From the NCBI GenBank assembly GCA_008828725.1, contig MEHQ01000646.1:322960-386959 (forward strand): a DNA stretch of 64,000 nucleotides, read 5' to 3'. This DNA is from Saccharina japonica (lineage: Eukaryota; Sar; Phaeophyceae; Laminariales; Laminariaceae). The notes below the pieces were generated by a model. It was not told the origin of the DNA and did not search any database. It saw only the letters and a program-made list of their open reading frames with translations. The position numbers and the translations under genes are program-made. Shown here piece after piece: positions 22,553 through 34,994 of this stretch; position 1 is the stretch's first letter, and each line of letters begins with the position of its first letter.

Positions 22553-25500
22553 GCCTTATATTTCCGGGCAGAGTGACAGTTATCAACACCGAGCCCAACC
22601 CATGCCCACCATTTTGCACGTAGGTTAACGTTCTGCGTAATCTTATTTTTCTGCAGTACGCACAGGCGAGCCTACTTCATGAGATTGAATTGTGTAAGAT
22701 TATTTTAAGTAGTGCATTGTGCATTGTGTCCATTCAAGCTTCTTCACGTTATTGCAATTCAGTCGGCGCAGAAACTGTTTGCCGCCTTTTCCGTGGAATC
22801 CCAGGGAACGATGGATGTCGAGGACACAGATCCCAAGTCGCTTCCTTCTTAAAGAGACGAAGCCAGACTTTATGAAGGAAGGGTTCACCATCTCTAGGGT
22901 AGGGGGGTCGACGGGCGGCGGTGCATGCGGTTTTGTGGTGTCCGAGGAGAATAGGGCCGCGGGAAAAAGGTCGTTATCGCGACCCTCCAGAGGAAAAGGT
23001 ACCAACAAATTCACTCTACGACTGGCACATGATATATAACAGACACGTATCAATAGTATAACCTATTACTGCACATATAATATTGTTGCTGCAGACATTT
23101 TTATAAAGTAGGGCTCGGCCCTCGTCCAGTATATACTGGCAGCACTGCGGTACTGGTTGAGGGAGCTGCCCGGGTTGCCAGTGTACTAAATATTTACGTG
23201 CGTCCCACAACGACGACTCAGAATATCATAATACCAGGTATGGCGGAACCCCGTCGAAATGCGCGTCACCGAGAAAGGGCACGAGAAACAGAAGACAGGC
23301 GGGGGAAAGCGAGAGAGGCGGAAGGCTGTGAGCTCGACGGACGAAGTCACCTCAACCATGATGGGTTCGGCTCTGCGGATGCCCCTTGTACCATCCATTC
23401 ACTTTGTCCGCTTTTATAATTTTCCATACATACGTCAACCTGCCAACCAGTTGCTTGTGGTCAATGGCGCAAAATCAACTTGCGTTATGGCTCTAGTGAA
23501 GCCAAATAGCGTAAAAACTGCTGTGTTTCTGGCAGAACACCGGCGGGCCCCTTTCACCAGCCGGGGGGAGGGGGGGGAGGGGGGCAGCGAGGCCGCGACC
23601 GGTTTCAGCTCCGACGAAACAGTGCACTGTTCGGGCTCAGTGTACAGACAGCTGATCACGCGAGTACATACTGTCATGGCTGGAGCTATCAGGGCCCAGC
23701 TCGATAATGTGGGCATTTAATGCGTTTCCTAGAATCTTACCTGTGGTTAAATATGTTTACAATACTATTATCTGTGGTATCATATCGTCGTCAAAGTTTA
23801 TATTTTTCCAACGGTTACCAGGCTAGCATTGTCCGTCCCCGATACGTTTACAAGAAGCTTACCCGTGGAATCATACCCATGTCACAAGCTGTCTTATCGG
23901 ACACCCGCAGGAGCTATAATAACACCGCTCAAGAGTCTCAATGTTACAATGTCATGAATGTTATCCCATTTGCTGTATAATCATGTGTAGCGCTTGTTCT
24001 AGTAATACCACCCACAAATAAAAAGAACTCCAGAAACCAATAATATTATACACTAAAACCAAAATAGTATCATTCTTCCTGCGCGAAATATCGTATCATA
24101 TAATGTATACTCGTATATAGCGCCCTCGTTTTTTATGGTTGGAAACTTAAACTTGGCGGGTTTGTTTTTTTCGATGTCAAGACGAAAACCACGACAAACC
24201 GTTTTCTATACACTCCTAAGTAGCCCCTACTAGTGTTTAATGCATGCCTGGATGAACACCTAGACCGCGATTTCTGCAACAGGCGTTGCGGGACTACTGA
24301 CTGTGTGTCTATCTCGGGTGTCTTTCTTAAGGCTTGGCAGTCGTCAAGGACCTTCAACTCACTTAAAAAAATAACGCCTTGAGGCCGGAACTCCCAAAGT
24401 CAGGGAAAGGGGGGATCGGACACACACAGTGTCTACGAAATAGGCACTCACTACTGGAATCAAGACTGCTTGACATGAGTGTAAAATGTGCCTTGAGGCA
24501 CTCAAAAGGGTTCAGGCACGGCGCAGGTAATTTTTAAGGGAGCTGTGTATTGGTGAGAGGGCTTTGCCCAGGAGAGGCGTCTCTGGTATTTCTTTTGGTT
24601 CGTCGCAATTATTGAAAACACTGCTGTTGCGACTTTCCAGTTTGGTTCGTTCGCTACGAATGCAAGGCGAAAGGCGCACATCGAGCTGACTCGCAAAAGG
24701 ACTGGTGCCGTACTCCCGCGTGCCTTGCTGAGATGGTCGACGAAGATGAGTGTGCTTGTAAGCGCGTACATGCGTACATGATGGGCCAAGTCTGTCCTCC
24801 CAGTACCGCAGGGATGATCGGATTGCCTTGGGTGTGGCTCGGCAGCTCGCACAACAGCAAACCAAAACAGGTGTACCATACCAACAAGAAGGGTGGGACG
24901 AAGAAGTACTACTTCTGAAATGCTTGTTGGGTTGATGTACTCGTACAAACGGAATCTTTCAGAGAGGGTTCACGGAGCTGAACTGGCCGTTCGACCTTCG
25001 CTCGCGATTGGGACCCTCAACCCACAGCCTCCACACTTGACCCGTGAACGGACCTCATTTCTGGCTGTGACCGACCGTCTATATAAATATTTGTCAATCG
25101 CTCACCACTGCTTCTGCTGGTGGTACCATACTGCACACACCGTAACAGTACGAAGCAGATACAGCAGCAAGCAATGTGTTTAATCCGTTTTTTTAACTTC
25201 GGCTATAACGGGCCGTAACACTGTGAAACAAGCATGAAACAAGCATAACATATGCCTGGTATGCCTGGTATGTATGATATTACTGTAATACTGCTTGTAC
25301 TTTGTATAATGCATACACATGTATCATACCAGTTCATGCAGAGAACGTTTTGGTACGAAAACATACAAGGTGTCTGCGCTGACGCGCATGGCTTAACGCA
25401 AGCGATCGCAAGATGTACTGCACAATGTAAAGGTTAACTGCATACGCGGTAGCTTGAAAAGTGGTGGCGGTTGAAGCCGATAGAAAGATGCCCCCATACC

Positions 25501-25959
25501 TTGCCCAGATCCCTATTAAGAGCCCCTGGAAACTGCAATGCGCCCTGCGGGACCGCCGGAGGCCCACCTCGCACTGCTGTCGGTCCGTTTTCGTTTTGTC
25601 AAGTTCGTCCAAATGAGTTGCTTCGGGCGGACTTTTCGAGTGGATTTGGTATTTTGATATATTTTCGCCGCACTCTAGACTAGTACGTACGAAACACTTC
25701 CGGTATCTGATGTATTTTAATCGTATGCGGGGGCTTATCATATTTGCAGAAGTCATTCGTTGCTTAGTTGCTTAGTTGCGGAGTCGATGCGAAATGGGAA
25801 TGGCCCACTGCGCGGTCAAAGTGTTCCTATTGGGCCACTTCGTATTATACAAAAGCGTTTTGATTTTGGTGACTTGTTGAATTCTATAGCTTCATATTGT
25901 GTTCTCTTCGTATACGAGACGTGCATCCACCATGAGGCCATATAAAACCCGTTCTACGC
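22553..25959. other. Intergenic upstream of the membrane-protein gene, no supported gene
   Basis: Open frames of 106-153 codons on both strands (22719-23039 plus, 23053-22700 minus, 23259-23720 plus, 23716-23435 minus). I cannot connect any by splicing to the first TauE/SafE exon. 24126-24200 resembles the inner part of TIR family A (GGTTGGAAAC, TTGGCGGGTTTGT, AAAACCACGAC) and may be a remnant. Confidence 0.45.
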
Positions 25960-25961
25960 GC

Positions 25962-26050
25962 GATGGAAGTGTCATATGATATCATACACGGCTTGCAAAT
26001 AGGAGTTTCGACGAAATCCTCGATCTCGCAGCTGTTGTTTCAAAGTTTGA
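25962..26050. repeat. Direct repeat with short conserved frame, copy 1
   Basis: Shares GTTTCGACGAAATCCTCGAT and CAGCTGTTGTTT, plus an upstream TGATATCA and CTTGCAAA, with 26975-27055, about 1 kb away in the same orientation. Confidence 0.65.
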
Positions 26051-26597
26051 GAAAAGTTTGAGAAATATATGTTTCTAACATATAATACGTACGTAAGTGC
26101 ATAGTAATACAGCAGTCGCACACATAAATGGTATACGGATTAATCGTGGGCCTATGGGTCATGGTATTAAACGTAGGTGGGGTGGGCACAAAACAAAAAC
26201 GGTCAGTGCTCCAAATAAAACCTAATAAAACCCAATAATGGCACACGACGACGGCAGTAGCAGTACGGAGTGTGGAGAGCGGAGATTAGATGCTGCACAC
26301 ACTGCTGTGGGCAAATCATTTTTACACAATGATTTGCCGTGGGGCTATATGATGTGTGATGGACATGTGAGCAGGGCTAATTGCTAATTAATGCTGCAAT
26401 GCTGCAATGATGCCGTGCTGTCAGGGGCGTCTGGCTGGGCGCAGGGAATGTTCTTATCTCGAAATAAGGATATTAAATAAAATTATTATAAATACGTCAG
26501 CTGTGATATTGTACTCGTTCCAGTTATCATATTAATATCATAGTATGCTGAAGCACTGAGTATGAACGTACGAAAAATATTCGTATTAATATTAATA

Positions 26598-26779
26598 CAC
26601 AGTAGGGATCCATCAGTAAGGCGGTGGTGTGGCAGAGCAATATGACCGCCTTATAGAGGGAAGCCGCCTTATTCATTCCAGATTGTGAGTGCGATTCCCC
26701 AAGAGTGCCAAGCGATGTTGACCGCCTTATATCGGGGTACCGCCTTACTCAGACCGCCTTATTGGGGGACCCCCACTGT
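26598..26779. mobile_element. Tigger/pogo-like MITE (~180 bp)
   Basis: The left end CAGTAGGGATCCATCAGTAA and the complement of the right end CAGTGGGGGTCCCCCAATAA align as ~26-bp terminal inverted repeats, both running into GGCGGT. The right end is followed by TA and the left by CA/TA. The octamer CCGCCTTA (or complement) recurs six times inside. No ORF. The CAGT-start TIR and TA context fit pogo/Tigger-type elements. Confidence 0.7.
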
Positions 26780-26974
26780 AGTAAAATATGTGTGTCAGAT
26801 CTGATCAGATGTATGTATAGTATAAATATAATATGTACGCTAACAAGCGACATATTTTTTCTCACGTACGTACTACCGTAAAAGGCATACTGTCTGGTAT
26901 ATACGAGTATACTTCCTACTATTAATAGTATGATACGTACCTGGTACGGTATGTACGTAACCACATATTGTATC

Positions 26975-27055
26975 ATGATATCACACTTGAGCTTGCAAAG
27001 ATGAGTTTCGACGAAATCCTCGATCTCCCAGCTGTTGTTTTTTAATTTTAAATAT
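26975..27055. repeat. Direct repeat with short conserved frame, copy 2
   Basis: Partner of 25962-26050. Here the block reads from an ATG as MSFDEILDLPAVVF then stop; in copy 1 the ATG is changed. Confidence 0.65.
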
Positions 27056-27104
27056 ATACGAGTACGAAGTATATATATTGTATCATACTGTATCATACCA
27101 TTAT

Positions 27105-27191
27105 TTAACCCCTTAGGAACTGGTCCCCCGTTTGTGGGGACAGATTACTTGGAATTAGTGTACGATAAGGCTTTCGGTTCTGAATGGGTTG
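27105..27191. mobile_element. TTAA-flanked MITE, copy 1 (87 bp)
   Basis: TTAACCCCTTAGGAACTGGT at one end and TTCTGAATGGGTTGA at the other (expected complement TTAACCCATTCAGAA). Nearly the same length and sequence as 42025-42112. TTAA plus CCC-start ends match the pattern of piggyBac elements. Confidence 0.75.
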
Positions 27192-29454
27192 ACGCCTAAC
27201 ATGTGTATACCTGGTACCTGGTATGTATTATATGGACTTTTTTTGGACATGGTATGATATATTCGTTTCTCTTCTGGCCGGGGGTCTTTGCTTGTGCTCT
27301 CCACTGCGGGGTACGCAGGAGGCGCGCGTGTGCACGCGTCTCAAATGGGGGTCCCGGCCGAGGTCCGTGGCGCGTGCGCTGGGTGTCCAAAGTCGCCACA
27401 ACTGGGCAGTAACTACGGGATCTGTTTCCGCCGAGCTACAGCCTGCCAGGACAATGCAAACACCACGGTGTTCAAGATTACACCTCTGCTGCTCTGCTGC
27501 TGGCCGCTGCTGCTGTATTACACCTGAATACACTGTCCATGCCACGGTCTACTATGTGGTTGCCACGGAACAGCAGCAGTCGCACATCAAGCCCTTCGTG
27601 CTGTGACCACCACGGACGGTGCGCTCGTCAAGCTGACTGCTGTAGTGATTAATGAGCTGCATGAAGACAACAATAAGCCTTTTATCTCAGGGCAGCACTT
27701 GTTAAGCACCACGCTGTCGGCATCCAACTCCTCGTGTCAAGAAGCGACAGGCACGGGGCTAAACGTTGATAACTTGAATCCCCTTTCCACACTCTTAACC
27801 TAATCGGCCACTGGCGATATAAGTTCATACAGTTCATACAGTTCACTCCTCGCGGGCAAGGGCGGCGATTTCAGCACCACGTCCGTCCAGCACAACACAT
27901 ATCCGAGCGCAGGCAGAGTCGCGGAGATCTGCAGACTCAACTGCATAGTGTAGACGCTGCCATACTGCGGTGGGAACGACTATATATTGCATTCTCCAAG
28001 GCTACAATACGCTATATGTACGTTTTCACTTCCTACGAAACGCTACACAACAGACGATAACTAACTCCTGCCACACAAACCCATTTGGGGACGACCCGGA
28101 CCGCGCGATATCTACGATATCAATAAGCTTATATGACATACTTCGGTGGCATCTCACTTGTCGAACGCCACAATTTCTCGGATATACGGTGTATTCTAGC
28201 GGCTGGGGAGAGGGCACAAAGCGGCCACGCAGTCTCGTCGGATTCCATGATAATCAAGGGTACTCAAGAGGCAACATGTTTCGCATCAATAGACCACTCA
28301 AATGCTCGAAACTTTTCCACAGTACGAGTGCATAGCAGGCATGCATAGCAAAACGCTTTAACACAGGCGTGGGTTTGATGGTTCTATTCACGGCTGCTGA
28401 GGTGCCGCAGGCCAAGATCACCCTCTCGGCTATAGCGATTTACTTGCATCCGCTGCGATGTCCAGTTAAACGTCGGCAGCAGTATCGACCCAGTACTATT
28501 GTAAGTCGGCCTCGTAGTCCCGGTATCTGGTCGGATAAAGTGAACTTTTCAAGGAACTTTTCATTTTCTAACGAAAGTACCAATTGACCAACTAAAAGGG
28601 TTGTCTGCGAAAAAACGGAGATGGGGGGAAACGAATACGCCGCCCCCAAGCCAAAATCATTAAAGAAAACTATGGCATGTGTAAGGCACGTGGCTGCAGT
28701 TCAAGTAGCTGCCAACTTACGTACCTATCTAAAAACAATGGCCCGGGGCGTGCCTATTCACCTGTTCCTGAAAGCGCTCGCTGCGTGTCTTAAAGGCGAG
28801 GGCTGACTTCTCGCCTCTGGCGGGGCATTTTTATGTCTTCCCACCCCTTTGGAGCAACTCTAACCCTCATGCATGAAAGTGACGGATTGATGACTGACGC
28901 CAGTGGCAAATGTTTTATACTACCAGTGGCACCAGCAGCCCATAAAAGACCGATCATGATTATTTTTCGATTAGTGGCGTTACATAGTGCTAGAAACCCT
29001 AACCCTGCGGAATTTTAGATTCTACTCTTACACACCCGAGGGATACTCGTAGGCAGTGTTGGAAATCGTGCCGAGAAACGTGCGATACGATGAATGCGAT
29101 ATAACCGTCTTTTAGTTTTTTCGTCGCGATTAACCGCAACCGAAAAATAATATCTGGTATCGCATACCTGATTAACCGCGATCTACGGGCAAAAAGTGGT
29201 GCTCTAGCGAAGCCACTGTCACACAATAATAAATAGTCGACCCGGTGGAGCTGAAAAGTTTGAATACCAGGGTATTTGGTGAACGTTGGATTGATACTGC
29301 TGTAGATGGGCTCCATTTAATCGGCGGAGGGAAGACGAAATACGAAACAACATACATGCTGTTAACGGTATTCCTGTAGTGTTTTACAGTGGCTTTCGGA
29401 GGCGTGTTCGCAATTCAAATATTAGTATATCGATATATCCATGTACTGTGTGGC
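27192..29454. other. Intergenic; one coding-like stretch at 27440-27800
   Basis: On the plus strand 27526-27803 gives HATVYYVVATEQQQSHIKPF, a TGA, then TTTDGALVKLTAVVINELHE and more in the same frame to TAA at 27801. This reads like a decayed protein, but I recognise no family. The remaining open frames are short. Confidence 0.35.
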
Positions 29455-29675
29455 ACAATTCGACGAGAGTCGGCGAGGGATGCAAGTGCTGAAATCTTCT
29501 TCTGGAGATAGAAATGCAAGGCACGTACAGTAGTGGGGAGGGAAGAGAGGGAGCCTACTTAATGGCCCCGGATCTGAGTTACAGTGACCCCGGATCTGCG
29601 TTACGTACGACTAAAGAGGGAGAGAGAAAAGAAGGGTGAAAAAAATGAATGGGATGGGAAAACAAAACAAAAAAG
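29455..29675 (+). mobile_element. SINE family 1, truncated copy
   Basis: Shares AATTCGACGAGAGT, TGAAATCTTCT, AGTAGTGGGGAGGGA, CCCCGGATCTGAGTTAC and an A-rich end AATGGGATGGGAAAACAAAA with the family. CCCCGGATCTGMGTTAC is locally duplicated. Confidence 0.7.
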
Positions 29676-31879
29676 TGCACACCAGGTGTATGTGCAACCG
29701 AGTATATAGAACAAAAGGTTTGTGCAACTACGACTGATATTATACCAGGTGTAGGGTTATAGAGGGTGTATTAACGAATTTTAGACGAACCTATTTGTAG
29801 GGAAATTATTTTGGTTCGAATCGGGAGAGCAACTTGTACTGCTGTAGATATAGGCAAAAATACGCGGGGGGTGATCGGGAGGATAACATTTATTTATGAT
29901 CTTGTGGATGGGAGCAGGTGCCAAATAGGACGGGCACACTGCGGGGTGAGGGTACCAAGCGGGATCAGGTGGAAAGGCCCGCGCACCACCACTACCTATA
30001 TAATTTCCCTCGTAAACTTTTCCTTTCGGACCTCCTCTAAGGTTGGCTAATACCGGTATTATATATATGTACTGGGGTTATGCACATACTATACCGGTAC
30101 CAGGCAGTCTGCTCCCGGGTTTTTTCCCACCCGCGGAGGAACTGGTCCTACTTTGTACCCTCTGCCCTCACTTATTGGTGCAGAAATATAATTACCTCCT
30201 CGCAGGAGCTGCCGGACGGAGGCCGAGCGCGCGAAGCGCGAACCGTCAGAAAAACCCTACGAGCGAGCAATATAGTTTATGAAATCAAAGAATTATAAGT
30301 TGTTGCTTCCGGTTGCACATATACCGACTCATGCATACAAACAGCAGTACGTACCAGGCATGTATCATACCTAATGATGTACTTACTACTGTACGTATGC
30401 ATACAGGTTCAACGGTTGTTTGCATGGCGACGCATACATATCATACGTACGGCACCTTGGTGCATACGATAAAAAAAAGAGACAAATACATAGGCAGCCT
30501 CTCCAGATTTTTTTTTTTTGTATGCATAGGGTCATTCACCTCGTACCTCACATCCCATAGCTCCAAACTCGAGACATACTCGAGACCTCTCAGCTGTGAA
30601 AGCAAGAATTTCACCGAAACTTCGCAAGCTACGTGAGGTTTTCGACCTCGCTTGCTACTACTGTATACGGTGTACAACAGCAGAATGCCTGAATCTGATT
30701 AAGAATCTCAGGCATGAATGTATGATGTCATCAGTCGGCGGTTATACCCATACCCTTCGTATCCTGGTCGAAAGGACGGATGGACGAATGTACAAAAAAC
30801 AAAAAAACACAGAACGAGTAGTACCTGGTGCTTCGTACTCAATAACTGTTCGGCAAGCAGTGTACACAGTTAGTCAATGTAAAGTGTTGCTTGTTGTACT
30901 CCACAAAACTGTAGTATTAGTAGTACCGCTGCACGGCACCGGTACTGCTGTAGTTGTAGTCACCTCGTACACCGTACCTGGTGCCCTGGTATACAGCAGA
31001 GTGAAAAATACCTGTCGTACTCTGTAGAACTCGTATTGCAGTTACGTACCAGGTAGCTATGTACTGTTGTTGTTGTGGTGTTGTTTTACGGTATTAATAC
31101 CTCGTATGATACAGCAGTACGAAGTCATAAGATATGCCGCATGCGATACTCGTAGTGCATGTGACTCTGCATCTCGGCCTTTCTGTCCCAAACTCGCCAT
31201 GCCTCACCAACTAGCAGAAGGGTCGATAGTCTCTTTCGCCGCCTTCTCCTGGAGAGTCTGGCCTTCCCACAGCTTGGGCAGGGCCGGGCAACACCCTTTC
31301 TTGGATGCTGGGCGAGTGACACCCCCTCCTTCTTCTCCTCGCCCTCCTCCTGAGGCAGCCAATGATTCTGGTGCCATCACGGTATTTGAATTTTGTACCC
31401 AGATGCCGACTTAACTTCTGCACCACGGCGGAGCGGCGTGAGCTACTGCGCGGCAAAGAACGTCGCGGCTAAAACCACAGCAGAGACGTGGAGCATTCCG
31501 TTGTCTGGTCTGCTCTGCGTTCACGAGTACAGCCTGCCCAGGCAGCAAGGCCACGCACGTAGGTCTGAAGATGTTGCTGCGGTGCTCTGGTTGCTGCTGC
31601 TGCGCTTCGCCCCGTTGTTGGGTTTTTATATAATTTGTTGCGTTATGGTTCTGATTCGTTTGGTATTTTGGCCCCGGGAAGATTCCGCGAGGAACGTTCC
31701 GCGTTCCAACCAAATTAAGATCTCCGCCAGCATCTCCAATCAAATGGCGAGCATATCGGGAAAATGACATCTAAAACCGGAACACGCAGAGATCTACGAC
31801 GCCTTTGGCAGCTGATCTTGCGGCTTTTGTCCATCGGCTTTTCTCCGCCGCCTCCCAGCCTACTACCTACTATACCTGT
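29676..31879. other. Intergenic, no supported gene
   Basis: Many short GTACC/TACGTAC palindromic words. Open frames of 107-143 codons (30313-30636, 30596-31027 plus; 31770-31411 minus) lack motifs. The minus frames at 31456-31125 are Arg-rich and unconvincing. Confidence 0.5.
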
Positions 31880-31881
31880 AA

Positions 31882-31914
31882 ACTACTACTACTACTACGA
31901 CTACTACTACTGCT
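31882..31914. repeat. TAC/CTA triplet tract, left flank of foldback
   Basis: AACTACTACTACTACTACGA and onward, ending CTGCTGTAG immediately before the inverted arm at 31915. The much longer array at 33345-33612 lies on the other side. Confidence 0.8.
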
Positions 31915-32092
31915 GTAGTAACCATCTGAGAACGGTACTTTTTTTTTGTGGGTTCTGCCGATGGCTGTACTGAAAGAACCAAGGCGACTATTCACACGCC
32001 GGTTGTGTCCAACAATGCCCTGAGTGAAAATGAAAATTCGCGTTCGCGTCGATCTTTATATTTTTCAGTTTTGCTTTACTGTAGTTATATCA

Positions 32093-32402
32093 TAGCCTTG
32101 AAAGGCTATTTTTGGTAAGGATTTCAAATGGTCAATTTTCAATATATATATTTATTTTCGGCTGGCTCAGGAAACCACATTCTAGACTCGATATTGAAAA
32201 TGTGTTCCCGGAGGATTGTGGTGACAAGCTATACGATCATCATACTTTAATTTGTATGATGATCGTATAGCTTGTCACCACAATCCTCCGGGAACACATT
32301 TTCAATATCGAGTCTAGAATATGGTTTCCTGAGCCAGCCGATATTAAATATATTGAAAATTGACCATTTGAAATCCTTACCAAAAATAGCCTTTCAAGGC
32401 TA
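32093..32402. repeat. Near-perfect 310-bp palindrome (arms ~150 bp, 8-bp spacer)
   Basis: The left arm 32093-32245 (TAGCCTTGAAAGGCTATTTT to TATACGATCATCATAC) pairs with 32254-32402 around spacer TTTAATTT at 32246-32253. Arms differ only by a few small gaps and substitutions near the TATATA tract. Such a long hairpin with a tiny loop suggests a recent or selected structure. Confidence 0.9.
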
Positions 32403-33172
32403 CGAGCTGGTTCCAGCGACACCCAAAATATTCCTTCTTCGCACTTTTGCACGCTGGTTTTTGAGAGTTGGAAAACGAAATTTGGCATGGTTGTGTGTCA
32501 TGACCATATGAAAAAACTGACCGCTGGTCTTTTTTTATTTGTTTTTTTTTGGTTCTTGAGATACATTTTTTTTCTGTTTTTTCTGAATTTTTCGGCAACT
32601 TTAACCCTCCCTAATTCACGAAAAAAACAAAAAACTCATAAAAGACCAGCGGTCAGTTTTTTCATATGGTCATGACGCACAACCATGACAAATTTCGTTT
32701 TCCAACTCTCAAAAACCAAAGTGCAAAAATGATTCCCGTGAAAGTACTCGAAAATTGTTCCCGGTTCATGTTAAAGTCTAGTACTTTGGAAGGCGGTAAA
32801 TATAACAGCCTTGCATGTTTCGCAGAACAAAACAAATGTCACAAACAAACATGTTCCCTTTGTTGATACGATCATGTCAACACTTCTAGTGTCGAATTAT
32901 TCGACGTATTGGCCGATTTATGGCCTAAATACGAATTTATGTGAATGTTAGTATGGGCAGTTTCAACCCCTATACAACAACGCCTCCGCAAGTAATACAA
33001 AAATGTCCGTATCTCGCGAACTACAACTCGTACGCCAAAAATCTTTCAGCGATGTGTTCCCACTTGTTCATGCGGGCATGTGGATGTCTTTAGTATTGAA
33101 AATATCAACGGATTCCGGTTTTTATTGCCCGAAGGTGGAATCTCACGCTTGTTGCTGGAACCAGCTCTCGTA
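32401..33172. mobile_element. TIR element family A, copy 2 (772 bp, nested)
   Basis: Starts TACGAGCTGGTTCCAGCGAC and ends TGGAACCAGCTCTCGTA. Exactly the same length as copy 1 (3930-4701) but in opposite orientation: the block CTCGCGAACTACAACTC is near the right end here. It carries an inner inverted repeat, ATGACCATATGAAAAAACTG and the CCGCTGGTC word at 32506-32530, pairing with 32636-32675. Confidence 0.85.
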
Positions 33173-33344
33173 TTAAAAAAAAAAGCAAAAACTGAAAATA
33201 TATAAGAAATCCGACCGCGAACGCGAATTTTCATTTTCACTCAGGGCATTGTTGGACACAACCGGCGTGTGAATTGTCGCCTTGGTTCTTTCAGTACAGC
33301 CATCGGCAGAACCCACAAAAAAAAAGTACCGTTCTCAGATGGTT

Positions 33345-33490
33345 ACTACTGCTACTACTACTACTACCACTACTACTACTACTACTGCTACTACTGCTAC
33401 TACTGCTACTACTGCTACTACTGCTACTACTGCTACTACTGCTACTACTGCTACTACTGCTACTTACTACTGCTACTACTGGTACTACTG

Positions 33491-33530
<40 letters not shown>

Positions 33531-33574
33531 ACTACTACTACTACTACTACTACTATACTACTACTCATACTGTG

Positions 33575-33611
<37 letters not shown>

Positions 33612-33612
33612 G
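33345..33612. repeat. Long (TAC)n/(TACTGC)n microsatellite
   Basis: About 260 bp of TACTAC with interspersed TACTGC hexamers and a few interruptions (ACTACACTAC, TACTCATACTGTG). All three plus frames stay open and give low-complexity peptides; I treat these as artefacts of the repeat. Confidence 0.92.
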
Positions 33613-34294
33613 TGGGAGCAGATCAGCCACCGTGATCGTCGCTGTGTCGCACATGTCCTGTACGACGATATTGTTAAGCTACAATGACTGACCGGTACTA
33701 CTGCTTATTACAATATACCAGATGTATTTAACTGCTGCTGATGTACGTAATGCTGTTGTACCTGCTCATACAAAGAGAGAGGCAGACACACAGGAGCTGA
33801 TACAGCACCACCCCTGTGCCCTGATCTGCGGATCGTACAACTCCTGGCAAACATGCGCCAGGTATATCGCAGCATTTACTTGTAGTAGTGCACTGCAGTA
33901 CAGTCCTATAGGAAGCCAAGGCCGGGATGAGTTGGATCAGCACGGTCTTGCTCCATGTTGGTATTATTTGCGGCTTTCCGCGTTCGTTCGTCGTCTATGA
34001 CCTGTGTCCATCATCAGCTCTCGTTATATTGTATTTTACTTGGGCCTATACGTACACCTACTACTATTTAATACTGATGTTTCGCTCGCCTCGCGTTGAT
34101 CGCAAATCCACATGTATGTACATGTGCCTTCAGGTGTTCTTGACCAAGAAGAGCTACTCCAGTGCACAGCAGTAGTAGTATTGCTGTACCTGCTGATCAG
34201 TCACTGGCTGAAGTGGCCCGGAAGAAACTCACTGTAGTACTACTGTGTACTATTATACTGTAATTAAGTAATTATAATTCCAGAACTAACTCAA

Positions 34295-34385
34295 AATATA
34301 TGTGCTTTGTTGGGCTCGAAAAACACCCAAACTCGTCAGTCAGTATAGTCGTAATCTCCGGGGGCTCCACTCGTCACGTACTATG
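34295..34385 (+). repeat. Dispersed repeat family C, copy 1
   Basis: GGGCTCGAAAAACACCCAAA, CTCGTCAG, ATCTCCGGGGGCTCCACTCG, TCACGTAC; shared with 35205-35312, 38725-38890, 39610-39720 and 40970-41105. Confidence 0.6.
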
Positions 34386-34994
34386 AAGTACGTACCTGGT
34401 AAGTACGTATCCGGTAAGTACGTAGGAGCATACACTATCAAAATACTTAAAAAAAACCATTCGTATGTATTGTATACTACAATATCTCGCTCACGCAGGC
34501 TCACGACCAAACGTTTTTAGTGGTTACGTACGGGGGTTTTCATTTGATAATAAATAATGTAATTTTAGTTTTAGGGTCTCCCAAGTGTTGTGTCGAAAGA
34601 ACCACTACTACAGCACAGTACAGGACGCCTACGTAATAAGAAACAGAACAATATCTGGTTCAGACTGGATTTCTTATTTGAGAGAGGATGCTTTCTACAG
34701 TATAAATTCCAAGATAAAACGACTCCCGAATTTCTTAATTTCCACTAAAAAATAAAAATCACCCCGGATTTATTATTACCACCCTGTTGTGAAGAGGCCG
34801 TAAGGACACCACATCACACTGTTTCTTACTGGGTGTCCTACTGCATGTACTATATGGAATAGGCTCAGTGTGTAGATCTCTCGTCCGCGCTCCTGAGTAT
34901 CAGGGGCGGGAGTATCATTGCGGGCATCGTGCCCTGTTTTCTCTTTTTCTTCCTTTTTCATCCCGTGCTACAATACACGCCTCGACGAGGAGGG

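Larger units (their letters stand above)
31915..33350. mobile_element. Nested foldback element with ~170-bp inverted arms
   Basis: The left arm 31915-32083 (GTAGTAACCATCTGAGAACG onward through GAGTGAAAATGAAAATTCGC) is almost exactly the reverse complement of 33180-33350. Between the arms lie a ~310-bp palindrome (32093-32402) and a complete 772-bp TIR element (32401-33172), which together fill nearly the whole interior. Flanking DNA on both sides is TAC-type triplet repeat, and the arm tips (GTAGTAACC) merge into it. No ORF of significance. The interpretation as a foldback element that received two insertions is inference. Confidence 0.8.

Noticed and set aside
22700-23716. First exon of the TauE/SafE-like gene
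   Set aside because: Minus frames at 23053-22700 and 23716-23435 are open, but no donor in the required phase or convincing N-terminal signal sequence could be shown.
31125-31456. Arg-rich minus-strand exon
   Set aside because: Two overlapping frames look equally plausible, with no family and no clear splice sites.
33269-33691. Three overlapping 117-140-codon plus frames of Tyr/Leu/Thr repeats
   Set aside because: Produced by the TAC/CTA microsatellite; no coding evidence.
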